From Pseudomonadota bacterium (GTDB lineage Bacteria > Desulfobacterota > Desulfarculia > Desulfarculales > Desulfarculaceae), in assembly GCA_018902755.1 (NCBI GenBank), contig JAHIQI010000035.1, positions 1-64,000 on the forward strand: a DNA stretch of 64,000 bases, read 5' to 3'. Shown here one piece after another: positions 55,924 to 64,000 of this stretch (its first letter is position 1; each line of letters begins with the position of its first letter). The translations under genes and the position numbers were made by a program. The notes beneath the pieces were generated by a model. It was not told the DNA's origin and ran no database searches. It worked only from the letters and a program-made list of their open reading frames with translations.

Positions 55924-56627
55924 AAAATATCAACACCTACTATGGCAGCAGCCACATCCTGCACGGGGTGTCCCTGGAGGTTCATCCCGGGGAAGTGGTG
56001 GTGCTCTTTGGGCGCAACGGGGTGGGCAAAACCACCACCCTCAAGTCCATCATGGGCATCCAGCCGCCCAAGAACGGCCGCATCATCTACAAGGGCGAGG
56101 ACATCACCGGTAACGCGCCCTACCTCAATGTGCGCAAGGGACTGGCCATCATCCCCGAGGACCGGCGGATCATCCCCAACCTCACGGTTGAGGAGAACCT
56201 GCAGCTGGGCATCTTGCACAAAAAGAAGCAGCTCAACGTTTCCGAGCAGTTCGACATGGTCTTCGACTACTTCCCCAAGCTCAAGCTGCGGGTGAAGCAA
56301 TTGGGCGGCAGCCTGTCCGGCGGCGAACAGCAGATGCTCACCATCGCCCGGGGGCTCATCTCCAACCCCGAGCTGATGATGATCGACGAGCCTACCGAGG
56401 GCCTGGCTCCCCTGATCGTGGAGGAGATAGCCGAGATCCTGCGCCGCCTGCAACGCCACGGGGCCACCATCCTGTTGGTGGAGCAGAACTACGACCTGAC
56501 CATTTCCCTTAGCGAAAACCTCAGGGCCTACGTGCTGGAAAAGGGCCAGGTGAAGCTTAGCGGCACCCCGGCGGAGCTTAGGGCCTGCCAGGACGAGGTG
56601 GAGCAGTGCCTGGGCGTGAAGCTCTAG
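55911..56627 (+). CDS. livF: ABC transporter ATP-binding protein LivF type
   Basis: A 238-residue ATPase with Walker A GRNGVGKTTT, signature LSGGEQQML, Walker B LMMIDEPTEGLAP, and the H-loop replaced by VEQNYDLTIS, where LivF proteins usually have VEQN as here. It starts with GTG inside the LivG gene and completes the transporter. Confidence 0.95.
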   Translation: MLKVENINTYYGSSHILHGVSLEVHPGEVVVLFGRNGVGKTTTLKSIMGIQPPKNGRIIYKGEDITGNAPYLNVRKGLAIIPEDRRIIPNLTVEENLQLGILHKKKQLNVSEQFDMVFDYFPKLKLRVKQLGGSLSGGEQQMLTIARGLISNPELMMIDEPTEGLAPLIVEEIAEILRRLQRHGATILLVEQNYDLTISLSENLRAYVLEKGQVKLSGTPAELRACQDEVEQCLGVKL

Positions 56628-56759
56628 GCCGCGACGGAAGAGACTTTGTTTAATCCTGCCCCAAGGCGCCGGCCGATCTAAGAGCCGGCCCGTTGAAGAC
56701 GCGAGGACCCTCATCATGGACCGCCTGCATGTTAAAGGGAATCAGGGGAGGATGAAAAA

Positions 56760-57599
56760 ATGAAGCTCACGCTTTTGACCGAGAACAACAGCCTGTTTTG
56801 CAAGTTCTACTTCGCGGAGCATGGCTTCAGCGCATTCATCGAGGACGAGGGCAAGACCATCCTCTACGACACCGGCTATTCCAACGCCTTCATCCTCAAC
56901 GCCGAAAAAATGGGCTTGGACCTGACGGCCATCGACATGCTGATCCTGTCCCACGGGCACTACGATCACACCGGCGGCCTCAAGCATCTCATCGACTATT
57001 ACAAGGCCAAGAAGGTCACCCGCAAGCCGATACTCAAGTTCAGCAGCGAGGTGCTGCTCCTGCCCAAGTACAACTTCGAAATCGAGGAGGACCAGGGCAC
57101 CGACGTGGGCATGGATACCCTGGAGCGCTTCTTCGATATTCAGATGAGCGAAGAGGTGGAAAAGCTCACCTCCCGGCTCTACTACCTGGGCAAGGTGCCC
57201 CGGGCCAACGACTTCGAGTGCCGCATTCCCCAAGTGGCCAAGAAGAAGGTGGACGGCGAGTGGGTGGAAGACCTGGTGGACGAGGACACCCAACTGGCCT
57301 ATTTGCACGGCAACAACGAGGTGAGCGTGATCACCGGCTGCTCCCACAACGGCATCTGCAACATCATGGCCTACGCCAAGCAGGTGACCGGGGCGGACCG
57401 CATCAACACCGCCATCGGCGGGCTGCACTTGCAGGCGCCTCCCGATTGGCTGATGCAGGCCACCAAGGATTTCGTGCAGCAAGAGGGAATCAGGACTTTC
57501 TACGCCTGCCACTGCTGCGACTTCAAGTCGCGCATCGCCCTTTCCGGCGCGTCCAACGTGGAAGAGGCGGGGGTGGGCCTGGAGTTGGTTTGGGAATAG
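56760..57599 (+). CDS. Metallo-beta-lactamase-fold hydrolase (COG1237-like)
   Basis: A 279-residue protein. The metal-binding motif is SHGHYDHTGGL (H-x-H-x-D-H), with a further conserved His in TGCSHNGICNI and HCCDF near the end, and a strand ILYDTGYSNAF before it. The family includes proteins linked to methanopterin-like synthesis and other uncharacterised phosphodiester- or thioester-type hydrolases. It lies between the ABC transporter and IorA, so a metabolic rather than antibiotic role is expected, and the substrate is unknown. GGGGAGG precedes the ATG. The interval 56628-56759 holds no other gene. Confidence 0.82.
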   Translation: MKLTLLTENNSLFCKFYFAEHGFSAFIEDEGKTILYDTGYSNAFILNAEKMGLDLTAIDMLILSHGHYDHTGGLKHLIDYYKAKKVTRKPILKFSSEVLLLPKYNFEIEEDQGTDVGMDTLERFFDIQMSEEVEKLTSRLYYLGKVPRANDFECRIPQVAKKKVDGEWVEDLVDEDTQLAYLHGNNEVSVITGCSHNGICNIMAYAKQVTGADRINTAIGGLHLQAPPDWLMQATKDFVQQEGIRTFYACHCCDFKSRIALSGASNVEEAGVGLELVWE

Positions 57600-57676
57600 G
57601 CCCGGCGCCCGGCGCCGGTGGCCCGGACAGCCCGTGGGCGAGCGATTGGCCACAGGATCAGCAATAAGGAGTAAAC

Positions 57677-59584
57677 GTGGCGGCCATAGACAAATATGAA
57701 CCAGGGACCTCCCACTTTCTGTTGGGCAACGAGGCCATCGCCCGCGGCGCCCTGGAGCGGGGAGTGAACTTCGTCACCGGCTATCCCGGCACCCCCTCTT
57801 CGGAGATAGTGCCCGCCCTGGCCCAGTGCACCCAAAAGGGAAAGCTGCACGCGGAGTGGTCCACCAACGAGCTGGCCGCCGTGGAAGGTGCCGCCGCCGC
57901 GGCCACCGCCGGGTTGCTGAGCCTGTCGGCCATGAAGAACGCGGGCCTGAGCCTGGCCTTGGACTTCATCACCCACCTGAGCTACACCGGCCTGGGCCCC
58001 AAGGGCGGGGCCTGTCTGATGGTGGTGTGCGACGACCCCCACGGCCACTCCAGCGGCGACGAGACCGACTCGCGCTGGCTGGCCCGCTTCGCCACCGCGC
58101 CCATGGTGGAGCCCATGACCGGGCAGCAGGCGGTGGAACTGGTCAAGTACGCCTTTGACCTCTCCCAGAAGCACAGCGCTTTTGTCTTTTACCGGGGCTA
58201 CACCCGCCTGTCCCACGCCAGCAACCCCATCACCATGGGCGAACTGCCCACGGGCGCGCCCAAGGCCTCCTCGGACAGCTCGGTGAGCCTGAACCCCTAT
58301 CTGTCCATCGACAAGCACCAGGACCTCTTGGCCAAGATGGAGGCCATCCGGGCCGAGTTCGAGCAGTGCCCCTTCAACTCCTACCAGGGGCCTGAAAAGC
58401 CCGAGCTGGTGGTGGTGGCCAGCGGCGCGGGCCACCTGGCCGCGGCCGAGGCCCTGGAGACCCTGGGCCTGGAGGAGCGGGTGGGGCTTCTGAGCTTGGC
58501 CACCATCTGGCCCCTGCCCACCGCCTGGGTTGTCGAGCACCTAAAGAACGCTCCTCAGGTGCTGGTGCTGGAGGAGGTGGACCTCTTCATGGAGGCCGCC
58601 GTGAAGGAGGCCCTGGTGGACAACGGCCTGGGCTCGGTGGCGGTGTACGGCAAGGGCAGCGGCCACATTCCCATGAGCGGGGAGATGACTCCGGACCGCG
58701 CCCTCAGCGCCTTGGCCCGCATCTTCGATATGAAGGCCCCGGCCCGGGACGAGGCCTACGAGCGCCTGGTCCAACAGGAAGTGGCTCCCCTGGTAATCAG
58801 CCGGGGGCTTTCCTGGTGCGCCGGCTGCCCCCACCGGGCCAGCTTCTGGGCCCTGGACAAGGCCATCAAGGCCGACGCCCGCGACGCCTACGTCACCGGC
58901 GAGATCGGCTGCTCCACTCTGGACGTGTTCCCCGAGGGCAAGGCCCAAATCAAGCTGCTGCACTCCATGGGTTCGGGCACCGGCACCGCGGCCGGCCTGG
59001 GCCAGCTTAAGCCTTTCGGCTATACCCAGCCGGTGGTGGCGGTGTGCGGCGACTCCTCCTTCTTCCACAGCAGCGTGCCGCGCCTGATAAACGCGGTGTA
59101 CAACCAGGCCGACATGCTCCAGATCATCCTGGACAACTCGGCCACGGCCATGACCGGCTTCCAGCCTCACCCGGGCACCGGCAACACCGCCGAGAACACC
59201 CCGGCCCCGCGTCTGGACGTGGCCAAGGTGTGCGAGTCCATCGGTTGCCAGGTGACCATCGCCGATCCCTTCGAGGTGCGCGCCACCACCAAGGTGATGC
59301 GCGAGCTCATGGGCAAGCCCGGGGTGCAGGTGCTCATCCTGCGCCGCGCCTGCGAGCTGGTGCGTATGAAGGCCGCCAAGTCCCACCCCTACCGCATCAC
59401 CATTGACCAGGAAAAATGCAAGGGCGCCGAATGCGCCGTGTGCAGCAGGGACTTCCGCTGCCCGGCCCTGTACCTGGACCCGGCCACCGGCAAGACCGCC
59501 TTCAAGGAGCAGATTTGCTCGGGCTGTGGGATCTGCGTGGAAATCTGCCCCTTCAAGGCCATCAGCAAGCAGGAGAACGACTAA
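57677..59584 (+). CDS. iorA: Indolepyruvate:ferredoxin oxidoreductase alpha subunit
   Basis: A 635-residue thiamine-diphosphate enzyme subunit that oxidatively decarboxylates aryl-pyruvates to acyl-CoA and reduces ferredoxin. The N-terminus (SHFLLGNEAIARGALERGVN) and FVTGYPGTPSSEIVPAL match the family. The thiamine-binding region includes EIGCSTLDVFPEG and VCGDSSFFHSSVPRL. The C-terminal ferredoxin-like part has CKGAECAVCSRDFRC and CSGCGICVEICPF for two [4Fe-4S] clusters. GTG 57677 has AAGGAG upstream. The stop overlaps the IorB start by one base, so the subunits are made together. Confidence 0.95.
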   Translation: MAAIDKYEPGTSHFLLGNEAIARGALERGVNFVTGYPGTPSSEIVPALAQCTQKGKLHAEWSTNELAAVEGAAAAATAGLLSLSAMKNAGLSLALDFITHLSYTGLGPKGGACLMVVCDDPHGHSSGDETDSRWLARFATAPMVEPMTGQQAVELVKYAFDLSQKHSAFVFYRGYTRLSHASNPITMGELPTGAPKASSDSSVSLNPYLSIDKHQDLLAKMEAIRAEFEQCPFNSYQGPEKPELVVVASGAGHLAAAEALETLGLEERVGLLSLATIWPLPTAWVVEHLKNAPQVLVLEEVDLFMEAAVKEALVDNGLGSVAVYGKGSGHIPMSGEMTPDRALSALARIFDMKAPARDEAYERLVQQEVAPLVISRGLSWCAGCPHRASFWALDKAIKADARDAYVTGEIGCSTLDVFPEGKAQIKLLHSMGSGTGTAAGLGQLKPFGYTQPVVAVCGDSSFFHSSVPRLINAVYNQADMLQIILDNSATAMTGFQPHPGTGNTAENTPAPRLDVAKVCESIGCQVTIADPFEVRATTKVMRELMGKPGVQVLILRRACELVRMKAAKSHPYRITIDQEKCKGAECAVCSRDFRCPALYLDPATGKTAFKEQICSGCGICVEICPFKAISKQEND

Positions 59585-60198
59585 TGCCGCTGTCACCCGA
59601 TCCCTACAACCTGATCATCTCCGGCATCGGCGGCCAGGGAAACATCCTGCTTTCCCGGCTGGTGGGGCGCCTCATGTTCCGGGCGGGCTATCAAGTCAGC
59701 ATCGGCGAGACCTTCGGCGCGGCCCAGCGGGGCGGCGGGGTCTTCTCCGGGGTGCGCATCTCCAGCAAGCGCCTCTACGGGCCCGTCGTGCCCCAGGGCG
59801 CGGGCAGCATGATCATCAGCCTGGAGCCCCTGGAGGCTCTGCGCATGATCAGCGGCTACGGCAACCCCGGCGTGAAGGCCCTGGTAAACAGCGAGGGCAT
59901 CCACCCCGTGGCGGTGCTGAGCCAAAAGGCCAGCTACCCCAGCGACGAGGCCATGAGCGCGGCCATCCACAAGGCCACCGATAAGGCCTGGCTTTTCAAC
60001 GCCACCAAGATCGCCCTGGAGCTGGACGCGCCCATTGCGGTGAACATCGTCATGCTCGGCGGCCTGGTGGCCACCGGCGCCCTGCCCCTGGACGCCGACG
60101 AGGTGGCCGACGAGGTAAAGGCCTCGGTGCCGCCCCACTTGGCGGAGCTGAACCTGACCGCTTATCGTAGGGGTATGCAAGCCGTAGCCGGGGCCTGA
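59584..60198 (+). CDS. iorB: Indolepyruvate:ferredoxin oxidoreductase beta subunit
   Basis: A 204-residue gamma-type subunit of the 2-ketoacid oxidoreductase family. It starts YNLIISGIGGQGNILLSRLV, the standard signature, with GETFGAAQRGGGVFSGVRIS for the CoA-binding part. It pairs with IorA to form the complete enzyme. The gene begins at the last base of iorA, and 23 bp separate it from the ferredoxin-like gene. Confidence 0.95.
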   Translation: MPLSPDPYNLIISGIGGQGNILLSRLVGRLMFRAGYQVSIGETFGAAQRGGGVFSGVRISSKRLYGPVVPQGAGSMIISLEPLEALRMISGYGNPGVKALVNSEGIHPVAVLSQKASYPSDEAMSAAIHKATDKAWLFNATKIALELDAPIAVNIVMLGGLVATGALPLDADEVADEVKASVPPHLAELNLTAYRRGMQAVAGA

Positions 60199-60221
60199 GG
60201 GGGGGGAGAAAGAGGAATCCC

Positions 60222-60605
60222 TTGAGCGCACTCATCAAAATAGCGGTGGTTTCCGCCGACCTGTGCAGCGGTTGCCGCAGCTGCGAGACCTGGTGCTCCT
60301 TTGTCTTGGCAAAGGGCAGGGGGTTTCGCCCGGAGGAATCGCGCATCCACATTGAAACCGATCCCCAGGGCGTGCTCAACATCCCTCACATAAATTGCCT
60401 GGAGGAATGCCAGCTCAAGCACGAGGGCGATCCCATCTGTGTGGAGATGTGCCCCACCGGCTGCCTGATCTACACCGACGACGAGGACCTGGAGAGCAAG
60501 CGCGCCCTTTGGGAGCAGGCCCGCCAGGACCAACCCCTGTTCCGCCTCATCGTGCCCTGGAAATACCCCTATCCCTGGCGGCCGCTGAAGAGGGACGAGC
60601 TATGA
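60222..60605 (+). CDS. 4Fe-4S ferredoxin-type electron carrier for AOR
   Basis: A 127-residue iron-sulfur protein. CSGCRSCETWCSF near the start and CLEECQLKHEG..CVEMCPTGC further on supply the ligands for up to two or three clusters. It resembles the small FeS subunit found beside aldehyde:ferredoxin oxidoreductases. TTG 60222 has GAGGAA upstream. Its last four bases overlap the AOR start (ATGA), so it is probably a partner of AOR and may also take electrons from IOR. Confidence 0.88.
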   Translation: MSALIKIAVVSADLCSGCRSCETWCSFVLAKGRGFRPEESRIHIETDPQGVLNIPHINCLEECQLKHEGDPICVEMCPTGCLIYTDDEDLESKRALWEQARQDQPLFRLIVPWKYPYPWRPLKRDEL

Positions 60606-62527
60606 GCTGGCACGGTTGGGCCGGACGCGTCCTGCGGGTGGACTTGGCCACCGGCCGCATAAGCACCGAAGAGCTGTCCATGCAAAAGGCGCGGGACTTC
60701 ATCGGGTGCCGGGGCCTGAACGTGGCCTACCTTTACGACGAGGTGGGTCCGGAGGTGGGGCCATTCGACCAGGGCAACAAGCTCATCTTCGGGGCGGGCC
60801 CCCTGGAGGGCACCCCCATCGGCATGGGCCGGGTTTCCGTGCTCACCAAACATCCCAACCGCTTTTTGGGCGAGGGCGGGGCGGGCGGCCACTGGTCCGC
60901 GGAGCTGAAGTTCGCGGGCTACGACCTCGTCATCGTGGAGAACAAGGCCGAGCGTCCGGTGTGGCTGCTCATCGTGGACGACAAGGTGGAGCTGCGCGAC
61001 GCGTCCCACCTCTGGGGCCGGGACACCAAGGAAAAGCACGCCATCGTCCGCGAGGAGACCGGCATAGCGGGCATTCACGTGGCCTCTGTGGGCATGGCCG
61101 GGGAAAACCTGGCGGCCAACGCCAAGGTGCAGTTCACCCTGGACCACTCCGGCGGCAAGGGCTGCGGCACCATCATGGGCGACAAGAAGCTGGCCGCCGT
61201 GGCGGTGAAGGGCTCGGGCATGGTCAGCGTGGCCCACGGCGACCGCTTCCTGGCGGCCTACCGCAACTTCCACAAGACCTTTGACCTCAACACCACCCGC
61301 GACGCCTTCGTGCCCTCCTGGTCCTTCAACAGCGCCAATATGCTCCTGGAGCTGTTCAACGAGAACGGCTGGGTGCACGCCCACAACGCCCAGATGGGCC
61401 TGTTCGAGCCCATGCTCAACGACGTCGAGTACATGGACAAATACGTGGTGCGCCCGGAGTCCAGCTTCTGCTGCCCTCTGCCCGCCTGCGGCCGGCGCTA
61501 CGAGATAAAAGAGGGGCTGTTCGCGGGCACCACCGGGGACGAGCGCGAGGTGGGCTTTGCCCAGGCCGCGCCCATCGTGGGCATCCACTCCTACCCCCAC
61601 GTCATCAAGTTCCGCGACATGTGCAACCGGGCCGGGCTGGACGAGGACCAGGCCATGTACTCCATCGCCTGGGCCATGGAGTGCTATGAGCGCGGGGTGA
61701 TCAACCGCAGCGACACCGACGGCATGGAACTGCGCTTCGGCGACGCCGACGCCTTCCTGACCATGACCGACAAGATCATCCGCCGCGAGGGCTTCGGCGA
61801 CATCCTGGCCTTGGGGGTGGCCGAGGCGGCCAAGCGCATCGGCAAGGGCTCGGAGCGCTTCGCCCTGAGCATCAAGGGCAAGGAACTGGAGCGCATGCCC
61901 CAGCGCAACGGCTATCAGATGGCCCTGGGCCTGGCGGTGAGCGAAGGCGGGCCGGACCACACCCGCTGGTATCCCCCCTATCCGCCCAACCCCAAGACCA
62001 TTCCCGCGGACATGGATCTGCCCTTCGATCCCTTCAAGGCCTTCAAGACCCGCTCGCCCGACGACAAGGGCCGCCTGGTGCGCTGGCTCTACGACAGCCG
62101 GGCCATCGTGGAGAGCCTGCCCAGCTGCGTGTACATGATCCGCGCCATGCTGGGCATCGACTTCCGCCCCTGGCTGGAGCTGTTCAACTCCTGCACCGGC
62201 GAGAACGGCGACCTGGACGACTTTATCCAGAAGGGCACGCGCATCGTCAACCTGGAGCGCGCCTACATCGTGCGCGAAGGCTTCCGACGCGCCGACGACA
62301 CCATCCCCCGGCGCATGCTGGAGGAGCCGGTGAAGGAGCACAACATCCCGCCCATCGGCGACAACCTGGAAATCATGAAAGACGACTACTACCAGGTGCG
62401 CGGCTGGGACAAGGAAACCGCCATTCCCAAGGAAGAGACCCTGCTGGGCCTGGGCCTGGGCAACGTGGTGGAGGACTTCAAGCGCCGGGGTATCTGGGAG
62501 AGCACGGAGGAGGGCGGCCATGAATAG
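60602..62527 (+). CDS. aor: Aldehyde:ferredoxin oxidoreductase (tungsten/molybdenum pterin enzyme)
   Basis: A 641-residue AOR-family enzyme that oxidises aldehydes to acids, or the reverse, with ferredoxin. The start GWAGRVLRVDLATGRISTEE is typical. The pterin-binding region includes FGAGPLEGTPIGMGRVSVLT and LGEGGAGGHWSAELKFAGYD. The cluster cysteines are C290, C291 and C296, spaced differently from the usual CxxCxxxC, with another Cys in the FNSCTGEN region near the C-terminus. In this context the aldehyde could be the product of the upstream dehydrogenase/dehydratase pathway. The stop overlaps the MoaD-like start by eight bases. Confidence 0.93.
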   Translation: MSWHGWAGRVLRVDLATGRISTEELSMQKARDFIGCRGLNVAYLYDEVGPEVGPFDQGNKLIFGAGPLEGTPIGMGRVSVLTKHPNRFLGEGGAGGHWSAELKFAGYDLVIVENKAERPVWLLIVDDKVELRDASHLWGRDTKEKHAIVREETGIAGIHVASVGMAGENLAANAKVQFTLDHSGGKGCGTIMGDKKLAAVAVKGSGMVSVAHGDRFLAAYRNFHKTFDLNTTRDAFVPSWSFNSANMLLELFNENGWVHAHNAQMGLFEPMLNDVEYMDKYVVRPESSFCCPLPACGRRYEIKEGLFAGTTGDEREVGFAQAAPIVGIHSYPHVIKFRDMCNRAGLDEDQAMYSIAWAMECYERGVINRSDTDGMELRFGDADAFLTMTDKIIRREGFGDILALGVAEAAKRIGKGSERFALSIKGKELERMPQRNGYQMALGLAVSEGGPDHTRWYPPYPPNPKTIPADMDLPFDPFKAFKTRSPDDKGRLVRWLYDSRAIVESLPSCVYMIRAMLGIDFRPWLELFNSCTGENGDLDDFIQKGTRIVNLERAYIVREGFRRADDTIPRRMLEEPVKEHNIPPIGDNLEIMKDDYYQVRGWDKETAIPKEETLLGLGLGNVVEDFKRRGIWESTEEGGHE

Positions 62528-62813
62528 CCCCCAACCGGCGCCCATCCACGTTTTCGTGAAGTACGTGGGCCGCATCGCGGTGATGACCGGGCGGGTGCGC
62601 GAGTCCATCGCCCTGGACGAGCCCGCCAATGCGGACCACTTGTTGGATGTCATGGAGCAGCGCTACCCCGGATTCAGGCCGGTGTTCGACCCGCCGGGGG
62701 GAGTGTTCAACCTAACCACCGCCATTATTTGCCGGCGCGGGGGTCAGCCCAGCTTCAGCATCGTGGACCCCCAGGAGCCACTGAAAGACGGAGACGTCCT
62801 GACCTTCTGGTAG
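62520..62813 (+). CDS. MoaD/ThiS-like beta-grasp protein without the C-terminal GlyGly
   Basis: A 97-residue protein. It has the MoaD layout: a first strand (PIHVFVKYVGRIAVMTG), the SIALDEPANADHLLDVMEQ helix and the final DPQEPLKDGDVLTFW. MoaD and ThiS normally end in a GlyGly tail that carries sulfur, but here translation stops right after LTFW, and the codons beyond the stop do not restore GG. It may therefore be a scaffold or accessory of AOR rather than an active sulfur carrier. It starts inside the AOR gene, which supports a shared function. Confidence 0.75.
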   Translation: MNSPQPAPIHVFVKYVGRIAVMTGRVRESIALDEPANADHLLDVMEQRYPGFRPVFDPPGGVFNLTTAIICRRGGQPSFSIVDPQEPLKDGDVLTFW

Positions 62814-62923
62814 GCCGGGGCTTAACTCAAGTTGCGCCGCCCCAGGGGGGCGGGCCGGGCCCGCGAGGCGCGGCGAAAAAGTTAAAACGGCAAGGCCGGT
62901 TGCCTTGCAAAAGGAGGCCAAAC

Positions 62924-64000
62924 ATGGGCGACAACGTTGTCAAGTATGATGAAAGAGGAGTCATGGACGGCGGGACCATTGGTCTGCCCCGCGAGATGAG
63001 CCGCGACATCTGGCTCAAGGAAGTCTTCCCCGAGTGGGGCTCCTACCTCAACTACGAGATCGACAAGTTCCAGGTAAAGCCGGGCACCGGCGCCCTGTGG
63101 TATTTCGGGGCCATGTCCTGCGCCATCAAGAGCCAGGAAGGCGCGGTGTTCCTGGTGGACAACTACGCCGGTCCCAGCCTTTTCACCGACTACTCCTATT
63201 GCGGCGTGTGCCGCACCAGCGGCGCGGAAAAGCTGTGGTGGATGCGCACCCACCCCATGGTCATCGATCCCTGGAAGTTCAAGCGCATCGACGCGGTGTG
63301 CATCACTCACCATCACCAGGACCACATGGACTTCTACACCATCAGCGCCGCCTTGCAGACCTCCAACTGCAAGTTCATCGCCCCGCCCGAGGCGGCCCGG
63401 CGCATGAAGGCCAACATGGGTGTGCCCGATGACAGGCTGATCGTGGCCGAGGTGGGCAAGAGCGTGCAGATCGCGGACATGAAGATCGACTTCGCGCCCA
63501 ACTACGACATCATCGCCACCAAGACCGGCTTCGACACCCCGGTGCCCTACGAGGAAGTGGCCGTGGCCTACATCTTCAACACCCAGGGCGGCAACATCGC
63601 CTTCCTGGGCGACTCTCTGTACCACAACGGCTACCGCATGGTGGGCGAGAAGTACAAGATCGACGTGGTCTCCATGGCCATGGGCAACAACGCCCCCGGC
63701 TACACCGACAAGATGTCTCCCTGGGACCTGTGGCGGGTGGCCGAGGCGCTCAACGCCGAGGTGATCCTGCCCATGCACCACGACAACTGGGCCAACTGCT
63801 ACGAGGACCCGGGATACCTGGTGGACATAGTGGAGCGCAAGAACAAGGAGCCCCGCCACCACAAGATGCGGGTGGTGTCCATGCTGCCCGGCGGCCGTTA
63901 CGTCCATCCCAACGACCAGGACATGGGCCTGTACTGCTACCCGGACAACCGTGAGCTGATGAACTGGCGCAAGAGCAAGGAATACGGCCCCGACGCCGAC
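62924..64000 (+). CDS. UlaG-like metallo-beta-lactamase-fold lactonase, runs to the window edge
   Basis: At least 359 residues, open at the right edge. The protein resembles L-ascorbate-6-phosphate lactonase UlaG along its length: VFPEWGSYLNYEIDKFQVKP near the start, the metal-binding ITHHHQDHMDFY (H-x-H-x-D-H), FLGDSLYHNGY, and EALNAEVILPMHHDNWANC near the end. E. coli UlaG is 354 residues, so almost the whole gene should be present. It would hydrolyse a lactone or phosphate-lactone. AAGGAGG precedes ATG 62924. As the last gene of the block it may open a lactone in the pathway served by the dehydratase and AOR. Confidence 0.87.
   Translation, partial: MGDNVVKYDERGVMDGGTIGLPREMSRDIWLKEVFPEWGSYLNYEIDKFQVKPGTGALWYFGAMSCAIKSQEGAVFLVDNYAGPSLFTDYSYCGVCRTSGAEKLWWMRTHPMVIDPWKFKRIDAVCITHHHQDHMDFYTISAALQTSNCKFIAPPEAARRMKANMGVPDDRLIVAEVGKSVQIADMKIDFAPNYDIIATKTGFDTPVPYEEVAVAYIFNTQGGNIAFLGDSLYHNGYRMVGEKYKIDVVSMAMGNNAPGYTDKMSPWDLWRVAEALNAEVILPMHHDNWANCYEDPGYLVDIVERKNKEPRHHKMRVVSMLPGGRYVHPNDQDMGLYCYPDNRELMNWRKSKEYGPDAD

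Overview
The window looks like chromosomal DNA from a GC-rich strict anaerobe, most likely a Desulfobacterota (deltaproteobacterial) lineage such as Desulfarculia. This is inferred from the gene content: two large multihaem cytochromes c, an Hmc-like FeS/NrfD membrane module, sulfur-relay proteins, an indolepyruvate:ferredoxin oxidoreductase next to an aldehyde:ferredoxin oxidoreductase, several TRAP transporters, two sigma-54 activators with several GG-N10-GC promoters, and a peroxiredoxin whose catalytic codon is UGA (selenocysteine). I see no tRNA, rRNA, CRISPR array, phage or insertion sequence.

Layout. 1-5000: a selenocysteine peroxiredoxin with a SECIS hairpin; on the minus strand, a periplasmic HAD phosphatase followed by an eight-haem HEAT/TPR cytochrome, behind a possible sigma-54 promoter. 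5000-6600: a stand-alone HerA-like ATPase. 6880-14080: an AlkP-superfamily hydrolase, a DctP/DctQM TRAP transporter and a sigma-54 activator, with a sigma-54 promoter at the front. 14260-16040: an OsmC-DsrH-DsrE-DsrF-like sulfur-transfer operon behind a near-consensus sigma-54 promoter. 16200-22930: a TetR regulator and a tripartite RND efflux system whose permease has an in-frame UGA. 23100-25520: a NarL-type two-component pair, then a GC-rich tandem repeat of about 123 bp. 26000-30850: a HEAT-repeat exported protein, a DcaP-like porin, a 3-hydroxyacyl-CoA dehydrogenase and a PAS sigma-54 activator. 30860-35520: palindrome, sigma-54 promoter, then an FeS protein, an NrfD protein and a 13-haem octahaem-tetrathionate-reductase-like cytochrome.

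35650-48000: an MFS carrier; a cysteine desulfidase, a nitroreductase and an ATC-hydrolase-like protein; a TAXI-TRAP transporter; then UbiD decarboxylase, a small zinc ribbon, an MFS carrier, UbiX, RidA and a GntR regulator. This reads as import and anaerobic decarboxylation of an aromatic or heteroaromatic acid. 48200-64000: an IclR regulator with palindromic operators, a beta-hydroxyacid dehydrogenase, an IlvD/Edd dehydratase, a complete branched-chain-amino-acid-type ABC transporter, a metallo-beta-lactamase-fold protein, IorAB, a ferredoxin, AOR, a MoaD-like protein without the usual GlyGly tail, and an UlaG-like lactonase that reaches the window edge. This block looks like a catabolic island for a hydroxy or keto acid whose oxidation feeds ferredoxin.

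How it fits together: uptake systems (two TRAP, one ABC, two MFS, a porin) each sit beside matching catabolic enzymes and a local regulator. Electrons released by IOR and AOR go to ferredoxin, and the cytochrome modules supply membrane or periplasmic routes for electrons. All family assignments come from reading motifs in the translated sequence; no database search was run.
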